This document shows, piece by piece, positions 7,624 through 15,109 of a stretch of DNA of 20,299 bases. The number at the start of each line of letters is the position of its first letter. Positions within the stretch are counted from its first letter, which is position 1. Below the pieces are notes generated by a model. The model saw only the letters and a list, made by a program, of their open reading frames with translations. It was not told where the DNA came from and did no database searches. This stretch comes from Pseudomonadota bacterium (GTDB lineage: Bacteria; Pseudomonadota; Gammaproteobacteria; Xanthomonadales; Xanthomonadaceae), in assembly GCA_023430045.1 (NCBI GenBank), contig JAEZCF010000169.1:1-20299 (forward strand). The letters are read 5' to 3'. Made by a program: the position numbers and the translations under genes.

Positions 7624-9957
7624 ATGACGCAGTTGAAGTCCGCACGTCCGTGGTACCGCCGTCAGCTTCCGGTCGCGATCGCCGGCGCATTGGCCTGTAC
7701 CGGCACACCGGCATACGCCCAGCAGGCCGTGGAAGCGGCCGCACGCGCCGATGCCATCGCACTGGATACCGTGGTGGTCACCGCCAACAAGCGCGAAGAG
7801 AATGTCCGCGAGGTCGGCGCTTCGATCACCGTGATCGGTGAGCGGCAGCTGGAGAACAGCGGCGCCGTTTCGCTATCCGACTATGCGGCCTACATTCCCG
7901 GCATGCAGGTGCAGAACGATGGTAGCCCGGGACTGACGCGGGTCTCCCTGCGCGGTATTTCCGCGCTGTCGTCCGGTGCCACGGTGGCCACCTACATCGA
8001 TGATGTGCCGGTGGGGTCCAGCGGTATCTACCAGGACGCCAGCGGGCTGATGCTCGATCTGCTGCCCTATGACATCAGCCGTGTGGAAGTGCTGCGTGGT
8101 CCGCAGGGAACCCTGTATGGCGCAGGCGCCATTGGTGGCCTGCTGAAGTATGTGACGCGCGCGCCGGATGTGTCCGGCGAGGAAACCCGCCTTGGTTTCG
8201 GCCTGCGTTCAGTGCAGGGTGGCGGGCAGGCCTGGAATGCCCGCTTCGGGGCCAGCCTGCCGCTGAAGGAAGACCGCCTGGGCCTGCGCATGAGCTTTGC
8301 GCGCAATGGCATTCCCGGCTTCACGGACAATGCGGTGGATGGTCGCCGTGACATCAACCGTGGTGATCAGATCGGTGCGCGTACCGCGCTGGCCTGGGAC
8401 GGTGATGCCTTCGATCTCGGCCTTTCGGTGCTGCACCAGCGCACCCGCAGCGATGACCGCGCTGGCGTGGCGCTGGACGCCGATACCCTGCGCCCGGTGT
8501 CTGGTGACCAGACCGATCTGGTCTGGCAGCCGCGGCCGTTCTCCAAGGATCTGACGCTGGTTTCCCTCAGCATGGATTGGGACCTGGGCTGGGGCAACTT
8601 CATCTCGGCCACGGGCTGGTCGCAGACCGACACGCTGGATCAGATCGACTCCACCTCGCAGTTCGGCGAGGTGGCCGACCTGCTGCTCGGACTGCCGGAA
8701 CCTGGCAGCTCGTTCGTGCGCTACAACTTCAACCTGGACAAGATCACCCAGGAATTCCGTCTGCAATCCAGCAGCGGCGGCCGCTTCGAGTGGATGCTCG
8801 GCGGCTTCTACACGAGGGAGCAGGCGCGCCAGGGGCAGCTTGCCTGGCTGGGGCAGCTCGATGGCTCACCGTTGCCGGCACCCTACGATGAGATGTTCGG
8901 CACGCTGGCGATCATCGACCTGCCGAGCACGTACAAGGAATATGCCGTGTTCGCCAACGGCTCCTGGCGCTTCAGCGACCGCTTCAAGCTCGATCTCGGC
9001 GTGCGCCAGGCACGCAACGACCAGTGGTTCAGCCAGAAGGTGCCGACCGGCATCCTCGCGCCCATCGGCGAATCGCCGGGCGAATCCAGCGAGGACGTGT
9101 TCACGTGGAGCGTCAGCCCACAGTTCAAGCTCTCCGATGGCACCCTGCTGTATGCGCGCGTGGCCACCGGCTACCAGCCGGGTGGGCCGAACGTGGCGCT
9201 GCCCGGGATCCCGCCGCAGGTGGACTCGTCGATGCTGGACAGCTACGAGATCGGCATCAAATCGCAGTTTCTGGACCGTCGCGTCACCCTGGACGTGTCC
9301 GCGTTCCGGATCGACTGGGATGACATCCAGGTGGCGACATCGTTCAACGGAATCGGTGGCCTGGTCAACGGTGGCCAGGCCACCAGCCAGGGCGTGGAAC
9401 TCTCATCGCTGTTCAGCGTCACCGATGCGTTGACGCTCGGCCTCAACGGCGCCTATACCGACGCCACGCTGAAGAACGATTTCTCCCCGACGGTGGTACC
9501 GCAGGACGGCTTCGATGTGATTCTGTGGACTGGCCTTGCCAACGACCGCATGCCGTATTCGCCGAAGGTATCGTGGACCGCGACGGCCGAGTACGCCTTC
9601 ACCACACCGGGCGGGCTGAGCGGCCAGGTGGGCGGCGGACTGCGCTGGGTGGGTACCCGGCTCAACGACACGACCGAACTGCAGCGCGTCACGGCGGCAG
9701 GTGACCCGGATACGCTGCTGGCGCCGGACGAGATCACCGCACCGCTGCGGCTGGGAAGCTATCGCTCGCTCGACCTGTATGCCGGCATCGGTCGCGGCAG
9801 TTGGGAGCTGCGTGCCTACATCAACAATGCCACCGGCGAGGACGCCTGGCTGACCATGGATCCGGTCGCCGGTGCGTTGTCGGGCGTCACCGCACGGGTT
9901 GCGGCCGTGCCCATCCAGCCCAGGACCTTTGGGCTGGAACTCGACCTGCGCTTCTGA
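7624..9957 (+). CDS. TonB-dependent outer-membrane receptor
   Basis: The protein has 777 residues. It has a signal peptide (about 1-32, cleaved near AYA-QQ), a short periplasmic extension with a TonB-box-like stretch (LDTVVVTA, about 47-54), a plug domain (about 58-170, with ITVIGERQLE, SLRGI and VEVLRGPQGTLYGAGAIGG) and a 22-strand-type barrel ending in the terminal aromatic LDLRF. It should move a substrate across the outer membrane using TonB-ExbBD energy supplied from elsewhere. No FecR or anti-sigma signalling domain is seen at the N-terminus. The ATG at 7624 has GGGGAGA 8 bases upstream and begins directly with the signal peptide. It is first in the second transcription unit, behind promoter copy 2, and is followed by a strong terminator at 9971-9999. 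The context argues for uptake of D-amino-acid-containing peptides or acylated amino acids rather than iron, but the sequence alone does not name the ligand. Confidence 0.92.
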   Translation: MTQLKSARPWYRRQLPVAIAGALACTGTPAYAQQAVEAAARADAIALDTVVVTANKREENVREVGASITVIGERQLENSGAVSLSDYAAYIPGMQVQNDGSPGLTRVSLRGISALSSGATVATYIDDVPVGSSGIYQDASGLMLDLLPYDISRVEVLRGPQGTLYGAGAIGGLLKYVTRAPDVSGEETRLGFGLRSVQGGGQAWNARFGASLPLKEDRLGLRMSFARNGIPGFTDNAVDGRRDINRGDQIGARTALAWDGDAFDLGLSVLHQRTRSDDRAGVALDADTLRPVSGDQTDLVWQPRPFSKDLTLVSLSMDWDLGWGNFISATGWSQTDTLDQIDSTSQFGEVADLLLGLPEPGSSFVRYNFNLDKITQEFRLQSSSGGRFEWMLGGFYTREQARQGQLAWLGQLDGSPLPAPYDEMFGTLAIIDLPSTYKEYAVFANGSWRFSDRFKLDLGVRQARNDQWFSQKVPTGILAPIGESPGESSEDVFTWSVSPQFKLSDGTLLYARVATGYQPGGPNVALPGIPPQVDSSMLDSYEIGIKSQFLDRRVTLDVSAFRIDWDDIQVATSFNGIGGLVNGGQATSQGVELSSLFSVTDALTLGLNGAYTDATLKNDFSPTVVPQDGFDVILWTGLANDRMPYSPKVSWTATAEYAFTTPGGLSGQVGGGLRWVGTRLNDTTELQRVTAAGDPDTLLAPDEITAPLRLGSYRSLDLYAGIGRGSWELRAYINNATGEDAWLTMDPVAGALSGVTARVAAVPIQPRTFGLELDLRF

Positions 9958-9970
9958 CCGCGTGTGTCCT

Positions 9971-9999
9971 CCACCGCCCTGCGGGCGGTGGCCGTTTTT
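9971..9999 (+). terminator. Intrinsic terminator between receptor and dgcN-like gene
   Basis: A perfect 9-base-pair stem (CCACCGCCC at 9971-9979, GGGCGGTGG at 9983-9991) with a TGC loop is followed by CCG and five T residues (9995-9999). It lies 13 bases after the receptor stop and 20 bases before the dgcN-like ATG. It should end most receptor transcripts, leaving partial read-through for the downstream genes. Confidence 0.85.
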
Positions 10000-10019
10000 C
10001 CGCAATCCGAGCCCAGCCC

Positions 10020-11069
10020 ATGCAGACCGCTCTTCCGGTGTCGGTTGAAACCGATGCGCTTCCACAACCGTACCTGCTGTTCCTCGGCGATATCGTCGAA
10101 CCGGGCTATGCGAAGACCGCCTTCGGGCTTCGCGACTGGGCGCCGGAACGCTGCCTGGGCGAGTTCGCCTGCGCTGCCGCGCGGGTCAGTACCGGACTGC
10201 CGGTGCTGACGCCGGTGCAGGCACGCCAGGCGGGTGCACGTGCGATGGTTGTCGGTGTCGCCAATCCCGGCGGCCATATTCCGGATGCGTGGATCGCACC
10301 GCTGGTGCAGGCGCTTCAAGCAGGCCTGGACCTGATCGGTGGGATGCACATGCGCCTGGCGGAGATCGAGCCGCTGCGCAACGCGGCACGGGCGCTGGGA
10401 CGTCGCCTGATCGACGTGCGCGAACCGCCGGCCGGCATTCCGGTCGCCAATGGTGCGCCACGCGCCGGCAACCGCCTGCTGACCGTGGGTACCGATTGCG
10501 CGCTGGGCAAGAAATACAGCGCACTGGCCCTGGTGCGCGCCTTCCAGGCACGGGGTGTCGACGCTGATTTCCGCGCCACCGGACAGACCGGCATCCTGAT
10601 CGCCGGGGCAGGCATTCCCATGGATGCGGTGGTTGCCGATTTCGCCGCAGGCGCGGCCGAGATGCTGTCCCCCTCGGCCGGTCCGCTGCACTGGGATGTG
10701 ATCGAGGGCCAGGGCTCGCTGTCGCATCCCGCGTATGCGGGTGTATCGCTGGCGCTGCTGCATGGCAGCCAACCGGATGTCATCGTGGTCTGCCACGAAC
10801 ACGGCCGCGAACGGATGCTCGGGCATGCCCATTATCCGCTGCCATCCATCGAGGAAACCATCGATCTGGCGCTGAGGCTCGGCGCGCGCACCAATCCAGC
10901 GATCCGCTGTGCCGGTGTCAGTCTCAATACCGCAGGGCTCGATGCCGGCGCCGCCGACAGCGCCATCAAGGCACTGGCAGACCGGCTTGGACGTCCGGTG
11001 GCCGATCCGATGCGTGGCGGCGATGCATTTGCGGCGCTGGTCGATGCCTGTCTGTCCGGGACGGACTGA
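10020..11069 (+). CDS. dgcN: DUF1611 protein, D-glutamate N-acetyltransferase DgcN-like
   Basis: This 349-residue cytoplasmic protein of the DUF1611 family has an N-terminal Rossmann-like domain (about 15-140, with VGVANPGGHIP) and a P-loop NTPase-like domain. The latter starts LLTVGTDCALGKKYSAL (G157 to K165 forming a Walker-A-like loop) and contains the family signature IEGQGSLSHPAY (228-239). DgcN proteins of this family N-acetylate D-Glu, and the product is racemised by DgcA. The presence of a DgcA-like enolase in the adjacent unit is the main support for this name over plain DUF1611. No good Shine-Dalgarno sequence precedes the ATG at 10020 (the upstream bases are CGAGCCCAGCCC), so initiation may be weak. 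It sits just behind the receptor terminator, and the next gene starts about 5-14 bases after its stop, forming an operon with the YkvI-type carrier. Confidence 0.8.
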   Translation: MQTALPVSVETDALPQPYLLFLGDIVEPGYAKTAFGLRDWAPERCLGEFACAAARVSTGLPVLTPVQARQAGARAMVVGVANPGGHIPDAWIAPLVQALQAGLDLIGGMHMRLAEIEPLRNAARALGRRLIDVREPPAGIPVANGAPRAGNRLLTVGTDCALGKKYSALALVRAFQARGVDADFRATGQTGILIAGAGIPMDAVVADFAAGAAEMLSPSAGPLHWDVIEGQGSLSHPAYAGVSLALLHGSQPDVIVVCHEHGRERMLGHAHYPLPSIEETIDLALRLGARTNPAIRCAGVSLNTAGLDAGAADSAIKALADRLGRPVADPMRGGDAFAALVDACLSGTD

Positions 11070-11073
11070 CGCG

Positions 11074-12198
11074 GTGGATACCGTGTCGACGCGATTCCAG
11101 CGCTGGATACTGCCAGGGCTCGCGTTCAAGGCCGCGGTGATCGGTGGCGGCTACGCCACCGGACGTGAGCTGGCCGAGTACTTCATTCCCAGCGGACCGC
11201 AGGGGGGCATGCTGGCGATCCTGGTGGCGATGGTGTGCTGGAGCGTGGTCTGTGCGCTGACCTTCAGCCTGGCCTGGGCCACGCGCAGTTTCGACTACCG
11301 CAGCTTCTTCGGCATGCTGCTCGGCCCGTTCGCGTTCCTGTTCGAGCTGGCCTACCTGGTGTTCATGGTGCTGATCCTGGCGGTCTTCGGCGCGGCAGCG
11401 GGCGAGATCTTCGCGGCGATGCTGCAGTGGCCGACGCTGGTGGGCACGCTGCTGCTGATGCTGGCCATCGGCGCTTTCGTTGCATTCGGCAACGCGACGG
11501 TCGAAGGGCTGTTCAAATGGGTATCGGTGCTGTTGTACGGCACGTATGCGGTGTTCATGCTGCTGGTGCTCGCCCGCTTCGGTGATGAAGCACTGGCCAC
11601 GCTGGCGACACCGCAGCCGACTGATGGCTGGCTGCAGGGAGGCCTGACCTATGCCGGCTACAACATCGTCGGTGCGGTGATCGTGCTGCCGCTGGCCCGG
11701 CACTTCCTGCAACGGCGCGATGCTGTCGTCGCCGGGCTGCTGTCCGGGCCGCTGGCGATGCTGCCGGGATTGTTCTTCTTCCTGTGCATGCTGGCGTGGT
11801 GCCCGATGATCGGCGATGTGGCGCTGCCCTCGGATTTCATCCTGCGCCAGCTGCAGCTGCCGGTCTTCCATGTGCTGTTCCAGCTGATGATCTTCAGTGC
11901 CCTGCTGGAAAGCGGGACCGCCGTGGTACATGCCTGCAACGAACGCATCGCGCATGCCTGGTGCCTGCGCAGCGGGACGCCCCTGGGCAGCGTGGCGCGC
12001 TTTTCGATTGCTGCCGTGCTGCTGGTCGGCTCCATCTTCATCGCCGACCGTGTCGGCCTGGTGACGCTGATCGCGCAGGGCTACCGCGCGCTGGCGTGGA
12101 TGTTCCTTGTTCTGTACGTACTTCCCCTGCTGACGATCGGTGCCTGGCGGTTGTATCGGCGCGCCGGTCGCAGGCCTGTACCGCAACCCATTTCCTGA
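11074..12198 (+). CDS. YkvI-type membrane transporter (APC/SLC6-like fold)
   Basis: This is an integral membrane protein of 374 residues from the GTG at 11074. A GTG at 11083, with GGTGG 5 bases upstream, would give 371 residues and is equally plausible. About ten hydrophobic helices are visible. The TM1 segment ILPGLAFKAAVIGGGYATGRELAEYF carries the unwound glycine-rich GGGYATGRE region typical of YkvI proteins, which resemble sodium-coupled amino-acid carriers. The substrate is unknown; an amino acid, its N-acyl form or an export product of the pathway fits the neighbours. It follows dgcN by at most 14 bases and precedes the second S12 hydrolase by 13 bases, so the three are probably cotranscribed. 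No ortholog with a tested function is known to me. Confidence 0.78.
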   Translation: MDTVSTRFQRWILPGLAFKAAVIGGGYATGRELAEYFIPSGPQGGMLAILVAMVCWSVVCALTFSLAWATRSFDYRSFFGMLLGPFAFLFELAYLVFMVLILAVFGAAAGEIFAAMLQWPTLVGTLLLMLAIGAFVAFGNATVEGLFKWVSVLLYGTYAVFMLLVLARFGDEALATLATPQPTDGWLQGGLTYAGYNIVGAVIVLPLARHFLQRRDAVVAGLLSGPLAMLPGLFFFLCMLAWCPMIGDVALPSDFILRQLQLPVFHVLFQLMIFSALLESGTAVVHACNERIAHAWCLRSGTPLGSVARFSIAAVLLVGSIFIADRVGLVTLIAQGYRALAWMFLVLYVLPLLTIGAWRLYRRAGRRPVPQPIS

Positions 12199-12211
12199 GC
12201 GGAGATCGTCC

Positions 12212-13831
12212 ATGATCCTCATCCTTCCGGCCTGGCGGGCCATTGCTGTCGGCGCTGTCGGTGCCGCACTGCTGTGCGTGGCCGCCATGGCCCATGCACA
12301 GGTACCGGCGGCATTCGATGCACGTGTGGAGCAGGCAATGCGCTCGCGCGATGTCCCGGGCATGGCGATCTCGATCGTCCAGGACGGCAGGATCGTGCAC
12401 GCGAAGGGATACGGCGTACGTCGGCTGGGCGGAACCGAAGCCGTGGACGCCGATACCCTGTTCCCGACAGGCTCGACCGGGAAAGCGGTGACCGCGGCAG
12501 CGCTGGCGATCCTGGTCGACGATGGCAAGTTGGGTTGGGACGACAAGGTCATCGATCATCTGCCGGAGTTCGGCATGCATGATGCGTGGGTCACGCGGGA
12601 AATGACCGTTGGCGATCTGCTGCTGCATCGAAGTGGTCTCGGGCTGGGCGCCGGAGACCTGTTGTTCATCCCGCGCACATCGCGCAGCCGTGCGGACATC
12701 GTGCGGGCGCTGCGCGACATCAAGCCCGCCAGCAGTTTCCGCAGCGGGTATGCGTACGACAACATCCTGTACATCGTCGCTGGCGAGCTGGTGAGCCGGG
12801 TCAGCGGGCAGCCTTGGGAAGAATTCGTGCGGACGCGCATCTTCCAGCCACTCGGCATGCAGACGGCGGTCAGCGATGAGAAGGACCGCTTTGCCAACCC
12901 CAACCGTGTGCAGCCGCATGCGCGTCCTGATACGAGGCTGCGGGGCCTGGGAGCGCAACAGGTACTGCCGGAGCGGGAAGGGCTGGGGCAGGTGGGCGCG
13001 CCGGCCGGCGGACTGTCGTGGAGCGCAAGGGATTTCGCGCGCTGGATGCAGCTGCAGCTTGCACTGGGGTCACTGCCCGATGGCAAGGGGCGGATTTACA
13101 GTGAAGCATCGGCGCGCGCGATGTGGTCACCGCAGGTGCCGATACCGATCCACCCGTATCCGGCTCCGATCAGCGACATCACACCGCAGTTTTCCGCCTA
13201 TGGCTATGGCTGGAATGTCCAGGACTACCGAGGCGTGAAGGTCATCCAGCACGGCGGCGCGGTGTTTGGCGTGCTGGCATTCGTCGTGCTGGTGCCCGAG
13301 CGTGGCCTGGGGATCTCGTTGCAGATCAATTCCGAGGACGTAGAGGTGATGCGCGGCCTGGGTTACGAACTGCTTGACCATTACCTGGGGTTTGAAGCGC
13401 GCGACTGGGTCGGCGCATTCACCACCTGGAACCGGGACCGGCTCGCCGGCGGCCTCGATGCGCTGAAAAAGTCGGCGGACAGGATTGCCAGGGTGTCGAA
13501 ACCTTCGCTGGCTGCTTCGGGCTACGCCGGCCGCTATACCGATGCGTGGTATGGCCCGGTCACCATCGCCGAGCAGGGAGGAGCGCTGCGGCTCGATTTC
13601 ATGCAGACGCCCGGCATGAAAGGCACGTTGAAGCATTGGCAGTACGACACATTTCGTGTGAACTGGGACGATGGTTCGATTGAACCGGCATACCTGACAT
13701 TTGCATTGAATGCCGAGGGGCAGATCTCGGGTTTCACCATGAAGCCGGTCTCACCCGTGGCGGACTTCAGCTATGACTACCAGGACCTGGATTTCAAGCC
13801 GTCAGGCCGCCAGCCCCTCAATGGGGACTGA
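12212..13831 (+). CDS. Exported serine hydrolase (S12/beta-lactamase family), second copy
   Basis: This 539-residue periplasmic enzyme has a signal peptide (about 1-29, ending AHAQ) and a single S12 domain (about 33-410). S88-T-G-K91 (SxxK), Y182-D-N184 (YxN) and H347-G-G349 in the KTG position are all present, so it should be catalytically competent. A C-terminal beta domain of about 110 residues (from GYAGRYTDAWYGPVTI) resembles the lipocalin-like domain fused to D-aminopeptidase and PBP4-type hydrolases. Unlike the first S12 enzyme of the cluster it has no transmembrane tail and is probably soluble. The two share only family motifs and do not look like a recent duplication. The ATG at 12212 has GGAGA 8 bases upstream. 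It is last in the second unit. A D-specific amino- or carboxypeptidase that trims incoming peptides is plausible, but esterase activity cannot be excluded. Confidence 0.9.
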   Translation: MILILPAWRAIAVGAVGAALLCVAAMAHAQVPAAFDARVEQAMRSRDVPGMAISIVQDGRIVHAKGYGVRRLGGTEAVDADTLFPTGSTGKAVTAAALAILVDDGKLGWDDKVIDHLPEFGMHDAWVTREMTVGDLLLHRSGLGLGAGDLLFIPRTSRSRADIVRALRDIKPASSFRSGYAYDNILYIVAGELVSRVSGQPWEEFVRTRIFQPLGMQTAVSDEKDRFANPNRVQPHARPDTRLRGLGAQQVLPEREGLGQVGAPAGGLSWSARDFARWMQLQLALGSLPDGKGRIYSEASARAMWSPQVPIPIHPYPAPISDITPQFSAYGYGWNVQDYRGVKVIQHGGAVFGVLAFVVLVPERGLGISLQINSEDVEVMRGLGYELLDHYLGFEARDWVGAFTTWNRDRLAGGLDALKKSADRIARVSKPSLAASGYAGRYTDAWYGPVTIAEQGGALRLDFMQTPGMKGTLKHWQYDTFRVNWDDGSIEPAYLTFALNAEGQISGFTMKPVSPVADFSYDYQDLDFKPSGRQPLNGD

Positions 13832-13952
13832 GTGTCTGACTGCCGCCATCAGCTCCGGTTCCAGTGTCTGCGGCTGCCAGCGCAGGGACAGGGTGGGCAC
13901 GCCTGTAAATGCCTGCCCGGGCAGCACCTGATGCCGTCCGGCGGGCCGCCGC

Positions 13953-14540
13953 TCAGGCGTCCCGCGTCAGACGCTTGATGGACATCTGCACCAGTGATTC
14001 GAACGTGCGCGGATCACCGAAACCGCGTGCGGCGAGCATCGCGCCATGGACCGACGCCATGAATGCCCTGGCTTCCACCTGGGGACTGCCCTGCAGGTGG
14101 AACTGCCGTCTGGCGACGCCGCGTTCCAGGGTGGATGTCAGCCAGGCCGTGAGATCTTCGAAATGCCCCTGCACCTCGCTGGCGACCTCGACGGGGATGG
14201 TGGGCAGCTCGGCCGCCAGCATCGCCCCGATGCAGAACGAGGACGTGCCACCCAGAATGCACGTGGACCAGTAGTCCGCATACGCGCCCACCTCCGCCAG
14301 CGGATCATCGAGCTGGCGTTCCAGCAGCGCCAGGCCCTCGCGGGCTTCGGCGCGATAGCGCGCCACCACTTCGCGGACCAGGTCGACCTTGGTGGGGAAG
14401 TGGTGGTGGATGCTTGCCTTGCTGATATGTACCTGCGCGGAAATATCCGCATAGCTGAAACTGTTGTACCCCCCCGCTTCCAGCAGCGAGCGGGTGTGGG
14501 CCACGATTTCAGCCGCCTTCGGGGAAAGCTCAGCGTACAT
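13953..14540 (-). CDS. TetR/AcrR-family transcriptional repressor
   Basis: This 195-residue protein has the N-terminal TetR helix-turn-helix at about residues 12-58 (GYNSFSYADISAQVHIS then KASIHHHFPTKVDLV). An all-helical ligand domain follows, with the C-terminal TetR_C layout. The family represses divergent or adjacent genes and is released by a small ligand that cannot be guessed here. It is divergent from the DUF2231/sorbosone-dehydrogenase-like pair. A 14-base inverted repeat lies 36 bases upstream of its start (14576-14589), a typical TetR operator place, so autoregulation and control of the pair are likely. The ATG at 14540 begins a standard short N-terminus. It converges with the S12 hydrolase gene, leaving a 121-base gap in which I see no clear gene or terminator. 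Confidence 0.92.
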   Translation of the reverse strand: MYAELSPKAAEIVAHTRSLLEAGGYNSFSYADISAQVHISKASIHHHFPTKVDLVREVVARYRAEAREGLALLERQLDDPLAEVGAYADYWSTCILGGTSSFCIGAMLAAELPTIPVEVASEVQGHFEDLTAWLTSTLERGVARRQFHLQGSPQVEARAFMASVHGAMLAARGFGDPRTFESLVQMSIKRLTRDA

Positions 14541-14575
14541 GGGAGAGGTGCGGGTTGCCGGAGATTGGACCTAAT

Positions 14576-14589
14576 CTACCAGTTGGTAG
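14576..14589. promoter_or_regulatory. Probable TetR operator palindrome
   Basis: CTACCA and TGGTAG arms flank a 2-base GT centre. A looser outer ACCTA/TAGGT pairing extends it to about 14569-14591. It lies in the 152-base divergent region between the TetR gene and the DUF2231 gene, where the adjacent repressor would be expected to bind. Confidence 0.65.
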
Positions 14590-14692
14590 GTTCTCTGGCA
14601 ACGCGACAGCTGACCGTCGCCTCACATTCCCCATCACGTGTGGATGGCAGCATGAGCGAAATATCTGGATTCTCATCCTCAAGGAAACCGCC

Positions 14693-15109
14693 ATGGAGCC
14701 ACTTGCCATCCGGACCCGACCACGTGTCGCCATCCACCCCTTCCACGCCGCTGTACTCGGCGGAATCTTTCCCTTGTTCCTGGGCGCCCTGCTGACGGAC
14801 TACGCCTACTGGACCACTTACGAAATCCAGTGGAGCAATTTCGCTTCCTGGTTGCTGATCGGCGCGATGGTGGTGACCAGCATCGCGCTGGTCTTTGCCG
14901 TCGTGACGTCGCTGCGCGGCTATAACCTGATCTATCTGGTGGTGCTGGCGCTGACGTGGGTCGTCGGCTTCTTCAACGCCCTTCACCATGCGCGTGATGC
15001 CTGGGCCATCATGCCCGGCGCGCTGGTGATGTCGGTGATCGTTTCGTTGCTGGCCCTGGCGGCCACGGTGATGGGGTTCTGGAGCCTGCGCATGGGAGGT
15101 GCACGATGA
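14693..15109 (+). CDS. DUF2231-family inner-membrane protein
   Basis: This 138-residue protein has four hydrophobic helices (about 18-36, 50-70, 77-95 and 105-130). The family opening is clear: HPFHAAVLGGIFPLFLGALLTDYAYW, the HP-H...D pattern of DUF2231. Members are often encoded beside redox or sugar-dehydrogenase proteins and may form a membrane or heme-associated partner; the role is unproven. The ATG at 14693 has AAGGAAA 7 bases upstream; an open frame from 14555 would run through the TetR operator and is not used. The stop overlaps the ATG of the next gene as ATGA (15106-15109), indicating translational coupling to the sorbosone-dehydrogenase-like lipoprotein. Both are probably repressed by the divergent TetR protein. 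Confidence 0.85.
   Translation: MEPLAIRTRPRVAIHPFHAAVLGGIFPLFLGALLTDYAYWTTYEIQWSNFASWLLIGAMVVTSIALVFAVVTSLRGYNLIYLVVLALTWVVGFFNALHHARDAWAIMPGALVMSVIVSLLALAATVMGFWSLRMGGAR

Noticed and set aside
13912..13925. CTGCCCGGGCAG palindrome after the second hydrolase, considered as a terminator
   Set aside because: A perfect palindrome without a loop and without a T-tract is a poor terminator, and such GC palindromes are common by chance at this composition.
13802..13942. Minus-strand frame of about 45 codons across the end of the second hydrolase (translation includes TLSLRWQPQTLEPELMAAV)
   Set aside because: It has no start codon with a ribosome binding site, overlaps the end of a real gene, and shows no family I recognise. 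It could be a gene remnant, but the support is too weak to annotate.
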